A program made the position numbers and the translations under genes. The notes below the pieces were generated by a model, which ran no database searches, had not been told where the DNA came from, and saw nothing but the letters and a program-made list of their open reading frames with translations. A stretch of 64,000 nt of DNA, taken from assembly GCF_004027225.2 (NCBI RefSeq), contig NC_046360.1, positions 1,724,001-1,788,000 of the forward strand, written 5' to 3'. Shown piece after piece: positions 1-11,900 of this stretch. The first letter of the stretch is position 1, and each line of letters starts with the position of its first letter. The stretch comes from Strigops habroptila (Eukaryota > Chordata > Aves > Psittaciformes > Psittacidae).

Positions 1-3000
1 CAGAAGCAGGGGGTGGATTTGACAACAGCGCAGTAGTCTTGGGTTTCTGTAATGAGCTGGAGTTACAAACCTTGTGAATCTAGCGATGAGAAAAGAGTGC
101 TCTGCAGTTGTCTCGATGGGAGGTCTGACCTTTCTGAGCTTGAAATTCAGGACCCAGAAAGCAAAATCCTGGCTTTTTGGCAAATTATATGAGTTTTCCT
201 CCAGACCATCTGGAATGGAATTTGGGGTTGGATTTTTTCTCACTTTAATGTGTCTTTTATTTCACAGGCAAAACATCTAGAGCCTGGATAAGGAATGAGG
301 CAGGGGCAGGAAAAGCAGCAGGCCTGCAGCTTGCGCACAGAAGCCATTTGCAAAGGCTGTGATGCTGCTGAGCAGCCTCTTGCTTTAGCCTCTGCAGCAC
401 AGCCAGGAGAGGCTCCTGCTGCTCTCCAGTGTCAGCAGGGTCCACGGGGAGCTCTGGCCTGTCCCTGCCACACTCACAGCCCTTGCAGGATGCCACCAAG
501 CACCCAGCTTGGAGCCAGACCTGGATTTGAAGAGCCTCCATCACTCAGTGCTCCCAAGCAATGTGGAGTGTGAGCCCTGGCACCTGCATAGTGCCTGGGT
601 AGGACCAAAGGGATGTGGTGGGAGAACTGCACATTGGCAAAATCCCAGGCTGGTAAATCTTGGTTTTGGAGGACGAGGAAGTTGTAGCAGAGATGGGCTG
701 TGCTATGTCTCACCCAGGCTGCAGTGGGGTCTTGCACACCTCCCCTTTGCTGGTGGTTGTTAGTGCTGTTGCTGGAAAGATCCTGATGTGAATCAGGCTC
801 TTGGCTCAGACAGTTGCCCATTTGAAGACATCAATGCCATGAAATTGGGCTGAGTGAGGTGTTATATGGGTGCTGTGGCAGAGGGGTGTAAATCCTGCTT
901 TCTGGAGCTGGCCCTGCACTTTCAATATTCCCCCTTTCTCTGAAATCCAAGCCTTTTTCCAGTTCCTTCTTTTGTGCTTGATCCTGCTCATCTTGAGGAG
1001 AAGAGGAGGTTGGCAGGGCAAGAATTCCAAGCAGGAGAGCCAATAAATTGCTGCTGTATTTTGCACAGAGCCATGAGGGGGCTGCATGCTCCCACCACCG
1101 GTACTGCTGTGACCCAGACTGCAGAAGGCACCACTGGCCTGAGGAGTTGGTCCTTCCAAGAGCTCCTTGCCTCATCCCAAAGAACCACTGATTTGCTGGA
1201 GGTAATTCATTTTGCTGTAGAAGCAGACAGGTTGATGGCAGCTGTGTTTGAATGCAGCTTCCCGGCTGCCTTCTGCACAGAACTGCTGCTGCAGCGGCGT
1301 TCCCTGCTCCATGAGGATTGAACACAAACACACAAACAGCTCCTGGGTTAATGAGATTAAAAGTGTCCACTGGAACATCTCTGTTTGTCTGGAATGTGCT
1401 TCTTGGCCAGGCATTGTTTAAATCCATGGTTGAAGTTGTGAGGCTTTGCAAAGCCACCTCTCTGTGGGCACCATTGCTGAGTGGGGGTGAAATTGTCTCC
1501 TTGGGCTCCTCAAAGCACTTCCCGGTGCTGAGCTGGCCGTGGGGTGATGGTTGTGATGCTGCTGGTAGCTCCCTGCACATGTTTGGCAGCTGAATGGGAG
1601 GAGAGAGGATTTGGAAGAAGCACAGCAGGGAAGCAAGCCCCAGGATCTAAAGCAAGCGAGTGAAATCTCATTTTCTCGTTGAATTTCAGAGGGCTGAGCA
1701 GCAAACAAACAATTACTTCCCTGTGACTTTGTCGGATTGATCTATAATTCCTGAGTGACAGGGGACCAGCGCTCCAAAACCAAGCTGCTGGCTGATGGAT
1801 ACCCGGGATGGCAGCAGGGATGATGCTATGGAGAGAGGAGAGACCTCCTCAGGGGTGCAGAGGTGCCTCCATCCCTCGCTCCTGGGAGCTGTCACGGCTT
1901 GCTGAGGCTCAGGGCTGTGGGGCTGAGCGCTGGCAAGGCAGGGAATGGGAAGGCAGGGAATAGCAATGCTAGGAAGCGATGCGTGGCAGGAGCAAGCGAT
2001 TCCATGTTGTGTTTTCCCCCTCTTGGAGCACAGAGTTTTATGTACTGTAAAATGTGTTGTGTTGCTGGAAATGGTGTTTTGGCTGGGGCTTGTACACGGG
2101 AGCACTGCTAAATATAAATGAAAGGCAATTGTTATTTCTTTCAAGCATAGCTTTAATTTTTTCCTCTAATCCCATGGCACATAAATGCAAATCCTGTGCT
2201 TTTGCGGGGAAAGAAGATGCTGTTTCCCCTGCCTCTCTCAGCAGCCATTCTACCCACTGGAGAGGATCCGAGTGCTTCCAGCCAGGCTGCTGAGGGCAGG
2301 TTGGGAGCAGGGCTGTGCTCCAGGCCCCTGGGACAGCTCCAGCTCTCTGCTGTAGCCACAGCAGCCTGTTGCAGTTCTAATTTCCAAGGAAAATCAGCTG
2401 AAGCCCTCCCAGCCCAAGTGGTTCTTTTCTGGTATTCCAGTGATATGCAAGTCAATCCTCTGCCTAATTAGCTTGTAAATATTACTGCAAGGTTGTTTTC
2501 TCTTTTTAGGCCAAGCACACCATGTTAGACAGTAAATGGAAGGAGAAATGCATTATGCAAACCACGAGGTAAAAGCATCTGTTTCCCTCTCTCCTGCTCC
2601 CAGCACAAGCTGCTGCTTAAAAGGAACAAAGACACAGCTCTGAAAGGTACCTCTTCTTGTTTGGGGAGAGAGGGACACACTTTAAGGTGTTGGTATTGAA
2701 GTTTCTCTGAAGGACCATGCAGCTGGGGTGTGAAACGTGTTGGGAAACACGGCAAAGGGTGGGAGATGCACCCTCCGTGTTAGCAGGGGGGATGCTGGCT
2801 GGGTGCACAGGGCAGGAGCAGGGCGAAATACCCCAGGAGGTGCATCAGCCTTAGTAAAAGTGTTTGATGGTCGCATTCCAGCAGGATTAGGGAGATGTCC
2901 CTGTGTTAGCAGAGTTACCTGTGCCTGGCAGTGCTGAAGAACAGAGCTGAGGTCCCCTGTGTGCTGCCCGCCCCTGGGTGCTGCCTGCCCATGCAGAGCA

Positions 3001-3046
3001 TCCCTCACGCTGCCCGTGAGCGTGGTTTTCATTGGCAGCTGCTTAA
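1..3046. other. Noncoding DNA, no gene recognised
   Basis: Only short frames without recognisable domains. There are no repeats of note. Confidence 0.7.
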
Positions 3047-3312
3047 AACAAGGAGGAATGGCTTTAACCTGCCAGAGGGGAGGCTGAGATGAGCTCTGAG
3101 GCAGAAGCTCTTCCCTGTGAGGGTGCTGAGGCGCTGGCACAGGGTGCCCAGAGAAGCTGTGGCTGCCCCATCCCTGGCAGTGTTCAAGGCCAGGTTGGAC
3201 ACAGGGGCTTGGAGCAACCTGCTCTAGTGGAAGGTGTCCCTGCCCGTGGCAGGGGTTGGAACTGGAGGAGCTTTAAGGTCCTTTCCAACACAAACCAGGC
3301 TGGGATTCTATG
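3047..3312 (+). repeat. CR1 LINE 3'-end fragment
   Basis: Sense-orientated CR1 tail: GGAATGGCTTTAACCTGCC, the GAGGCGCTGGCACAGGGTGC block, the CCAGGTTGGACACAGGGG block, then CTTTAAGGTCC...GGGATTCTATG. 5'-truncated, as is usual for CR1, and shares these blocks nearly unchanged with the other copies. It cannot encode protein. Confidence 0.92.
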
Positions 3313-6300
3313 GAAATGGGAAAGCTTGGCAGGGCTGGGCTGTGCCTGGAGACTGAGGCTGGAGAAGAGCAATTCAGCACCGTAGCTTCTGATTAAAATG
3401 ACTTCACAGGGTTGAGAGGGATTTTGATTTTCCCAACAAAGCCGTGCATTTGGGCAGCTCTTGGCTTCTGGAGTCGCTGGAAAAGCTGTGGTATTTCTTG
3501 TTTTTAAGCTTAAAATAGCCTGGTATAGGCTCTTCATGTTTCCTGAAGTCTACTTCATGTTCCAAACCAAAGTGAGAGTCACCATGACGCAAACAGGCAT
3601 TAAAAGCTGTTGCAAGCCCTGGGTTGAAGTCCAGGTGTATTTTACGGGCCCACGACAGCTAATGCAGGAGCTGTTCCCCTGATAAGCATTAGTTTGGATC
3701 ACAGTAAAAGCCACATCAGCTCCAGGCTTTTGGCAAGAACTCATTTTACAGTGGTTATTAAAGGCTGAAGTGAACTGCTTGGGGATGGGCCCCAGGGCGC
3801 ATCAGTGGAGAGAGAAAGCAGAGGATCAACTAAAATGGAACATGTTTTGGGGCTCTGAAAACCATCTTTACAAAGAGCTTGGCATTATTGTTATTTCCAG
3901 TCTAATGTTGTTTCCTGCCTAAGTAATATCAGGGAAGTGTCTTGAGCAGCTTCCTCATTTCCGAGGGTCCCAAAGGCTCAGCATTTGGAAGGAATCAGAT
4001 TTACACTTATGGAAAAGAGATTAGAGGCTGAGTGTTCATTAGGTGATTTTGAATTAATTTATTGATCTGAGGCTGGAGTGTTAGAAAATAGAGGGGGATA
4101 AATAGCTGATGGCACTTGATCCCCAAACACAGGCTGTTCTCCTTCTCGATAAACAGGGGGATCAACAGCAGTTTTCCAGTGACCCTTTCGGTTTGAGGAG
4201 CTCATTGAGCTGTGTGGAGGGGTAGAACCACTGGGCTTGGGGCTCCTTGGACGCATGGGGCAGGTGGAAAAGCCCAAGGGAATTCCTTGGCTTTGGCAGC
4301 CAGGGGAAGAGTGGGATGCTGCGGGATGCTCCATCACACAGCGATGTCTCCCTCCTGAAGATGCTGTTGTCTGCTGGGAGTGGGGTGGCGGAGAAGATGG
4401 ATCCACCCTCCTCTTGGAGGCACGGAGTGAAAGGCAAAAGGTGGATGGCAGGAGGGGATGCTCCGCTGGGTGTGAGGAAAAATCCCTTTGCAGTGCGGGG
4501 GGATCACCCCTGGGAGGGAGACAAGAGCGGCGGTGGGATCTCTGTCCTTGGAGATGCTCAGAGCTCACTCAGAGAAGGCCCTGAGATCAGCTTTGAGCCA
4601 GGGCTCAGGCCAGGTGATCTCCAAGATCTCTTCCAACCTCAGTTAATCTGTGATTAATGAAGATAACTCCAATACAAGCGTGCTTTTACCCAGCTTGAGC
4701 CTGTTCTCATTGACCACAGCAGCAAGCAGGAGCAAGTAGTGGCGTACCAGAGTGCAAACCATCAGTGCCCTCACACAGAAGTCACCCAAACAAGGTCAGT
4801 GTGAGCAGCAGCATTTTCTTTTTGCCAAGTATTTGTGGAAACTGTAACGGGCATTTGCCATTCCATGTGATTTTCTCATTCCTTGCCACTGTCTGGGGCT
4901 GAGCAGGCTGTGCCCTCTCTCGAGGTGCTCTCTGCCTGCTGGGCAGAGAAATAAGTATCAGTTGAAGCTGGAAACTTGGCAAACTTGTGTGGCATAAAGC
5001 AAAGCTGCTGTTTCTTTTTAAAGGCTTAAAGCAAACACATCCCTGGAACTGACAGTCCATTAAACCCCGAGATAACAGAGGCTCTGGGTGCCTCTCTGCT
5101 GGCAGTCATCTGGCTTCCCATAGTTACTTGATAACGTGATGGCTGGCGCAGCAGGCACCGACAGCTAAAAATAAGTGAAGGAGCTATTCCTTGGGGCTCT
5201 GGTTTAATCTGGTTTGGGGGAAAATGGTCCATGGGGCAGGCTTGGGAAATCATGCTGCTGTTCTCTTCATGTAAAGTAGGATTTGCAGTACTGTGATCTG
5301 TAAATGGAGAGAGATTCGGCACATGGTGTGTCCCACCATGCTGCTCTTACTGGTGTTACTGGTCCTGCTCTCAGTGAGGTTTTCGTTTGGGTTTCCCTGC
5401 CCCAGGTTCAGTGTGATCCCTCTTGCTGTGGCATTGCTTGGAGCAGATCAGCAGCACCCACCCAGCCTCAGCACCATCCCACTGGTTTGTACTGGAAGCA
5501 GTGGGATGGGGTTGCAGGGGGTGGCTGTGCCCATTGCTGCCCTGGATCAGCGAAAGGGCTGATTTTGGAGCTTGGATATTCTTGGAGGGTTTATTTGCAC
5601 TGATGTGGGTGGCTGGGCTCTGCTCCGGGCTGGCACGAGTTGAGTACCTTCCATGCTGAGTCCGCCAGGATGAGTGTGGGATCCTCCACCCATATCTCTA
5701 ATCCACATCCCACTGTCTGCAGCATAGCCCGCCTGGACCATAACACAATTATTAAAGTCAATTAATTCATTAACTCTGAACTGAGAAGCTTTTCTTCCCT
5801 CTTTTCTTTCCCCTCTTCCCTTCCTGCAGGCAGGTTTGGACTTTGTTCAGCAGCAGCAGCCGGGCTGTGGGGATCTCATGCTCTTCCTTGACAGTGAACG
5901 TAAATCCTCCTGAGGGAAGGGGAGGGAGAAATACACTGCTGCCGAGCTGCTGCTGTAAATCCGGGGCCGTGCCAGGATCTGTCCCTTGGTGAGTGTCACT
6001 GCTGGGGCCGTTCCCGGGTTAGGGGAGGTGAGGGGTGCTGAAAGAGGAGCCACACTTCACATTAAAGGATTTGCCAACATCTAATGAAACAAGAGCCTCC
6101 AGGCTTCCAGTAATTAACAAATTACCTCATCAAGAGTCTCCTTAATTTGTTGCATATAAAGCTGCCCTATAATTAACCACGAGGACAGCTTTTAATGTGC
6201 CTGGCAGAATTGCCCATTCCATTGATAAATGACTCATTTACACTGCACTTGGTGAAAGTTTCTGGAAGAAGTGATGGGGATGAGTGAGCAGCACCGGGGC

Positions 6301-8700
6301 AGGAGCTGCTGGTTGGTGCCTGTGCTGTGCTCTCCTGCATCGCCAGGGCTGGGGGACCACCAGGCTCTGCCAGGGCTTAGCTGCCCCATCTGCTGATTGG
6401 GACTGATGACTTTTCCCACTTGTTCCCCTAAATCCCATCAACTCACTGTTTTCCAAGGCTGGAAAATTATTGAGCAGAACTGGGGGTTCACTGGGGTTGG
6501 GGGTGCCCTGCACATGGGTAAAATACTCATGGATGGGATGCCCAGGGAAATGCTTTACCTCTCCCTCGGGAATTACAGCCCTGTCATTCCTCCCCGATGA
6601 CAGCTTCAATGTACCCGCACCGGTTTGTGCTCCCTGGTAGCAATAAAAGCTGCTCACTGCAGTCCCTCAGCTCCATGGCCAGGATTTCTTCCTCCATGTG
6701 AAGCACCAGGGCATAAATCAGAGGTGAGATAAATCTGAATGTCAGACATTCAGATGAGCTCCACATGGGATTGATTCCTCGCACAGCATCTCCCCAGCCA
6801 GATGTGCCGGGGAAGCAGCATCAAGCTGCGGTACCCCAGGTTCCCCTTTACCAACCTTTATTTCTACACCCTCCCCAAATTAAAGAGAGCTCTTAACAGG
6901 AGAGGGGGTGGGTTACGTGGAGCCCTGCCTGAGTTTTCGATTTAGCTCCATTGATTTATAAGGTCTTTTCAATTACTGAACCCTTCTCGGCGGCAGCGTG
7001 CGGAGCAGCTCTACGTGAGCTTCATACTCCATCGGGCTGGGGACCTTCTGCAGCTGCTCCGGCCCGGCCACAACAGCACAAATAATGGGCATTTCCTCTG
7101 CAGCAGTTAGTAAATACAATTCAGGAATCCATTAGCACGAGAACTTGTCCTCGGTGAAGAAAAGACCAGAGGAAAATGGGAAGCGCGGGAGTTATGAAAG
7201 TAATAGATAAGTAATTTGAATTTGGGAGAAGGCAATCTGAAATCTTATTACACTTTCTTCTGTTCTTTTACTGTGTGGGCATGGTTGGGTGAGTCTGAGG
7301 GAGCTGGAGATTAAAACAATGCATGGGCAAGAAGTGACCTTCCCTCACTGCTGGGCTCAGGCCGTCCCTGCTGCCTCCTGCCTCTTGGATGGGAGCTGCT
7401 AGCCAGGGTAAGGAGCCCCAGAAAGCTCTGAAATCCCCCCAAAACCAGAGCATCCACACCCGATCATTTCACTTTCTCTTGCTAGTGAGCACTGGAGCAT
7501 TAATAACCTTTTAGTGTAAAATGACTGCATTTAAAAAGTTTCATTATGTCTCTATGTCACGGGGCATAAAGCAAAGGCAAACCTAATTAAAATAGTAAGG
7601 ATTAAAATGCTGCTCCCTCCAGCAGAGCCTGGGGAAGGTGGTTGATCCCTCCAGCTTTGCAAGGGATCTGAATCACTTGGCTCAGCTCTTCTTCCACCGA
7701 AGCTGCCCAGATCCATAGGGAAGGAGCCCGGCTCAGCCCCTGCACTGGCTGCCGGGAAGCCGGGAGGGAGGGAAGTGATGCTCATGGCAGGTTTATTTAT
7801 GAGGGTCCATCCATGGGAGAGGGAAACCATCGCCTCCATGAGGACAGGGGCAGGAGAGGATGGTTTTGGGGCTATTTAAAGGAAAATCTAAGAAGGCCCC
7901 AGGCTGCAAATACTGAAGTTCCTGCGCGCTCAGCAGAGCTGGTTTCCTCCAGCAGCGGGGATGTGGCAGGGGGATGGTCCCCAGCCCAGCTCCTGCTCTG
8001 CAGCATCGCTGCTGCTGACTCTGCTTCCCCATCCCAGGGCTGGTTATTTCCAGATACCTTTGTGGTGCTTTGATGTGGCCTGTCTCTAAAACCCCAGCAG
8101 CAATTTGAGAGCCAGAACAGACATCCCTGGGCCGCCCTCCGTTGGCCTGGGGCTCATTAGCACAACCAGTTGCTCATTCCCACATCCCTTGTTTCTCCAT
8201 AATTGCTCCAAGCATTAATACCACGGGCTGGTAGCGATGCTGTGGGGCTGGTACCCTCACCCCTGCCCATGGTGCCAGGAGATGAGGATGAAGCCACCCC
8301 AAAGTCACCTGCTCCAGCTGAAGTTTCAGGTGCTCCTTCACTTGGTGCTGCAGACAGGGTGCTTTTGGGCTGGGGACTCCCCACCAGCCATAACAAATAA
8401 AGAGCAGCTCTGCAAGGAGAACCACTGGGAGATAATCACAGCTTGTGCTGAGGGTGTTACTGTGTGGGGTGAGTGGCTGATAAGCCCTGTGCTCCGTGGG
8501 CAGCAGTGTCTCGGCGAGGTGCCCAAGGCCAGCAGGGCTGGCACTGCTGTGGTGATGCTGTGTGGCCAGAGTCGGTCCCGAGGGTGCCCAGCGCTGGATC
8601 CCAGGTGGGTGTTGAGTTTATGAAATGGCTTTTGTCTGTGGGAGGGAGCTGTGGTGTCCTCTGCATTGCTGTACTGGCTTTTTTCATCTAAATATATATA
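3313..8700. other. Noncoding DNA with an AT-rich candidate element at 6060-6240
   Basis: No exon with flanking splice signals and a recognisable peptide was found. The block 6060-6240 is AT-rich with TAATTA cores (AGTAATTAACAAATTACCTC, CTATAATTAACC). Confidence 0.6.
4603..4655 (+). repeat. Possible old CR1-family 3' end
   Basis: AGGTGATCTCCAAGATCTCTTCCAACCTCAG followed by TTAATCTGTGAT resembles the last 50 bp of older CR1 subfamilies (…TCTCTAGAGGTCCCTTCCAACC…TTCTGTGAT). Short and diverged. Confidence 0.45.
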
Positions 8701-8930
8701 ATAGAATCCCAGAATCCCAGACTGGTTTGTGTTGGAGGGGAGCTTAAAGCTCCTTCAGTTCCAGCCCCCTGCCACAGGCAGGGACACCTTCCACTAGAGC
8801 AGGCTGCTCCAAGCCCCTGTGTCCAACCTGGCCTTGAACACTGCCAGGGATGGGGCAGCCACAGCTTCTCTGGGCACCCTGTGCCAGCGCCTCAGCACCC
8901 TCACAGGGAACAGCTTCTGCCTCAGAGCTC
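8701..8930 (-). repeat. CR1 LINE 3'-end fragment
   Basis: Reverse-orientated: begins ATAGAATCCCAGAATCCCAG (two octamer tail units) and runs through the CAGCCACAGCTTCTCTGGGC block to the GGAACAGCTTCTGCCTCAGA block. A short A/T run (8691-8700) abuts the 3' tail. Confidence 0.92.
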
Positions 8931-11900
8931 AAAAAGAGACAGGGGGAGGATGGAGGGACCCCAAACCCCAGCAATTATCCCAGTGGCCACTTTAACTTGC
9001 AGGTGACAGTGAGAAGACAGCAGAAATCCCGTCATCACCCACCCCACACCTGCACTTTGGTGCTGCTGGGGCCTGATACAGGAAGAAATTGGGGAGAAAA
9101 GCCTAGGAAATGGCACTTTCCTATGGTGGGGGCCACAGGAGGCGCTGCTGGAGCTGCTCATCCCTTTGGCATCACTGCTGGACTGCCTGTGCCGGGGGTA
9201 TTCCTGCTCTGGGGGATGCTCTATGATGAATTCATCTCTGTCAAATGAAAGCGGTGACTTTGATGCCACTTTGACTGCAGGACTCCCGGTGGGTAAACAT
9301 TAATTGCAGCACACTCTTAAATAGGAACAAAAAGTGACAGGGCTGAATTACTTCACTCCGGTCCCCAGATGCCAAGTCATAAATCACAAGCCGCAGTTTA
9401 TAGAGACTTTATGTGTCTTGGGCCAGGCAGGATCAAATTTTTCTGAAGAATAATGACACGTTAATAATAGCCTGCCACAGATAGAAAATTAGCAGAGGGA
9501 ATTTTTTTGCTTCTATTAAAGTCAAAACTGCATTCGTTTGCCTTCGGATCAGTCTCTTACATGGAGAGAAATCCCTCGTGGGGCTGGATGGAATGATGCT
9601 GAGCTCTTTGCGGCGAGGGGCTGTGAGCCCAGAGTGTCACCAGTGTGTTAGGAACTGGTCCATCCGTTAGCTCCTTGGTAAACTCTCCAATGTCTGAGCA
9701 AGTTGTTAATAAGGGGGTTCAGAGCGGTCCAGAGGGACAGATGATGTTGGAGATGTCTTGACAGATGGATGGGTGATGCTGAAGTGCTCCAGCCAGAAGA
9801 CGCTGACAGCCAGAGCCAGCAAAGGTGACATTGGCCACGTTTCCTCTTCCTCACCTTAAATCTCCTTAGCAATAGATGATGGATTTATTTCTAGGCTGTG
9901 GTTTCATCTGGATGGAGTTGACTCCACACTGGCAAACAGCTCCCGGTGCTTTGAAGCTCCAAGCTGTGCAAGTCGGGGATTTACAGGCGAGGGGCTCTGC
10001 TCCCCCCAGAGTCCCACCCGGGTTAGATTAGGCTGTCTGCAAGGAAACATAATTGATTCTTTAGGTTAAATCCTTTTCATCTCAGAGACAAGCCGGAGCA
10101 TTAACTCTGTATAATGTGACACAGAACATTTGCGTGCAGCTCCGCGCAGCAGCTTTCCCTCCCCGGGCTCCCTTCTGGGCTCTCATTTGTTTTCTTTCCA
10201 AGGCAAATTCCGGATCTGGCTTCCACCAACACCACTAATGAATTCCTTTTGATAACTCCTAACATTTATTTATTCTTTTAAATAATTCTCATCTATAATT
10301 CCCACCATAACGGGTGCATTTTGGGATCAGGGGTCTGTGCATTGTGCTGGTTCCGGTGGAGGGTTGCATCCAGCACAGGGCTGAGGTTTGGACATCAGGA
10401 TGCTCAAGCCACATCTGGCTGTGGGAATAAGCTGTAGGAGACCCCATTGAAGGCACAGGTACCCCACGGCCTCATTGAGTGACTCTTTCATTGCTCCAGA
10501 AATAGCCCCATGGTTGGCATGGGCTCAGGAGTAAAGCATATTTTGATGTTATTTTTAACGAGGGGGGAGCAGAGCCCTGGGGACCTGCACTGAGGCCACC
10601 ACCCCCCCGCCAGAATGAGACCGAAAATGGCATCACTTGCTCAGAGCCAGAGGGACCTGGCAGGGATGCTGAGCCTTCCCGCATGGAAGCAGTGCCCCTG
10701 CTGCTTCCCAGCCTGGTGCCCATCACTGGCTGCTGCTGGTGGGCATTGGGAAGGTCTGTGAGCACCAGCTGAAACACTTGTCCTTGCAAAGCCTTGCTCC
10801 ATGAATTCCTTATTGCGTTCCCCATCAAGGAATTGCAAGGAAAGCTAGTTTTATTTATTAATATTAAAAATCATAAGGAGGAAAGCAGGATTCCTTACTG
10901 GTGTTTGGGAGGTTGAAACTCATTGCTGTTATTAAGACAAATCCAGGTGGTTACTTAAGTAATTGGGTATTTCCCAAGGGGTTCATCAGCCACACCAATC
11001 TCCTCCTATTTGGTGTGAGGTCACAGAAATACTCATCTCTACCTGTATCCTGTACCTGGCCGCTGCATCCCTGCACGTGGGACACAATGTAGGTACAACC
11101 TGAGGGTTTTTAGGGTGATGCTGAAGCACAGCATGAAAGATGAGCCCTAATTAAGCTTCTACTGTTTCATAGCCAACACAAACCGTTAAAGACCTGCCAG
11201 CATCATCTCATCTCCATGGTGGGATCCTCAGCATCCGTACCCAGAGCCCTGGCAGGGCTGTGTTTACCCGCTCTCCATCCTAAATTCCCCCTGGACCAGG
11301 GGCTGGTGGCCTGAGCCACCAAACGGAGTGAATGGGGACCTCGGGAGCAGGCAGGGATGCTGACACGGAGTCCAGAGGAGGCAGCTGAGCTCTGCACGAT
11401 CACAAGTGCCAGAGTCTTCCTGTTTTCCAAACCCAGAGCTCTGTGGTTGGGTTTTTTCCCTTCCGAGATGCAGACACAAGCAGTCCTGACCTGGAATGGT
11501 TTCCCACAAAAGATGTCACGGTAAAAAACCCCACTTTAAGTGGGAGAGAAAGAGACAGATGGCACATTCCCCACAGGAAAAGGGTCCAGGGTGACGTGGT
11601 GCCTGGAGAAAACACTCAACATGAACAATTTGGGGGTACATGGGGTGCAGAATGGGGTAGAACTGTGCTGATAGCAGAAGCCGCAGGGCCACAACCCTGG
11701 TTTAAGGATGCTGAGCATCCTGCATGTGCCAGCTTGCTCTGCCCATAGCGACCCATGGAGCCGTTGCCTCCCGCCTCTGCCGACAGCTGGGGCATAAAAC
11801 CCCTTAAAACTAGATAAATAGCATGAAATGAAGGTGCAGCACACTTGGGAATTCAGCCTTCTCGCTCTCACATTCCCAAATCACCTTCCAGGAGGAGAAA

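Noticed and set aside
831-1580. 249-aa frame on the - strand
   Set aside because: No domain and low-complexity composition; needs a non-ATG or weak start and has no splice or codon support.
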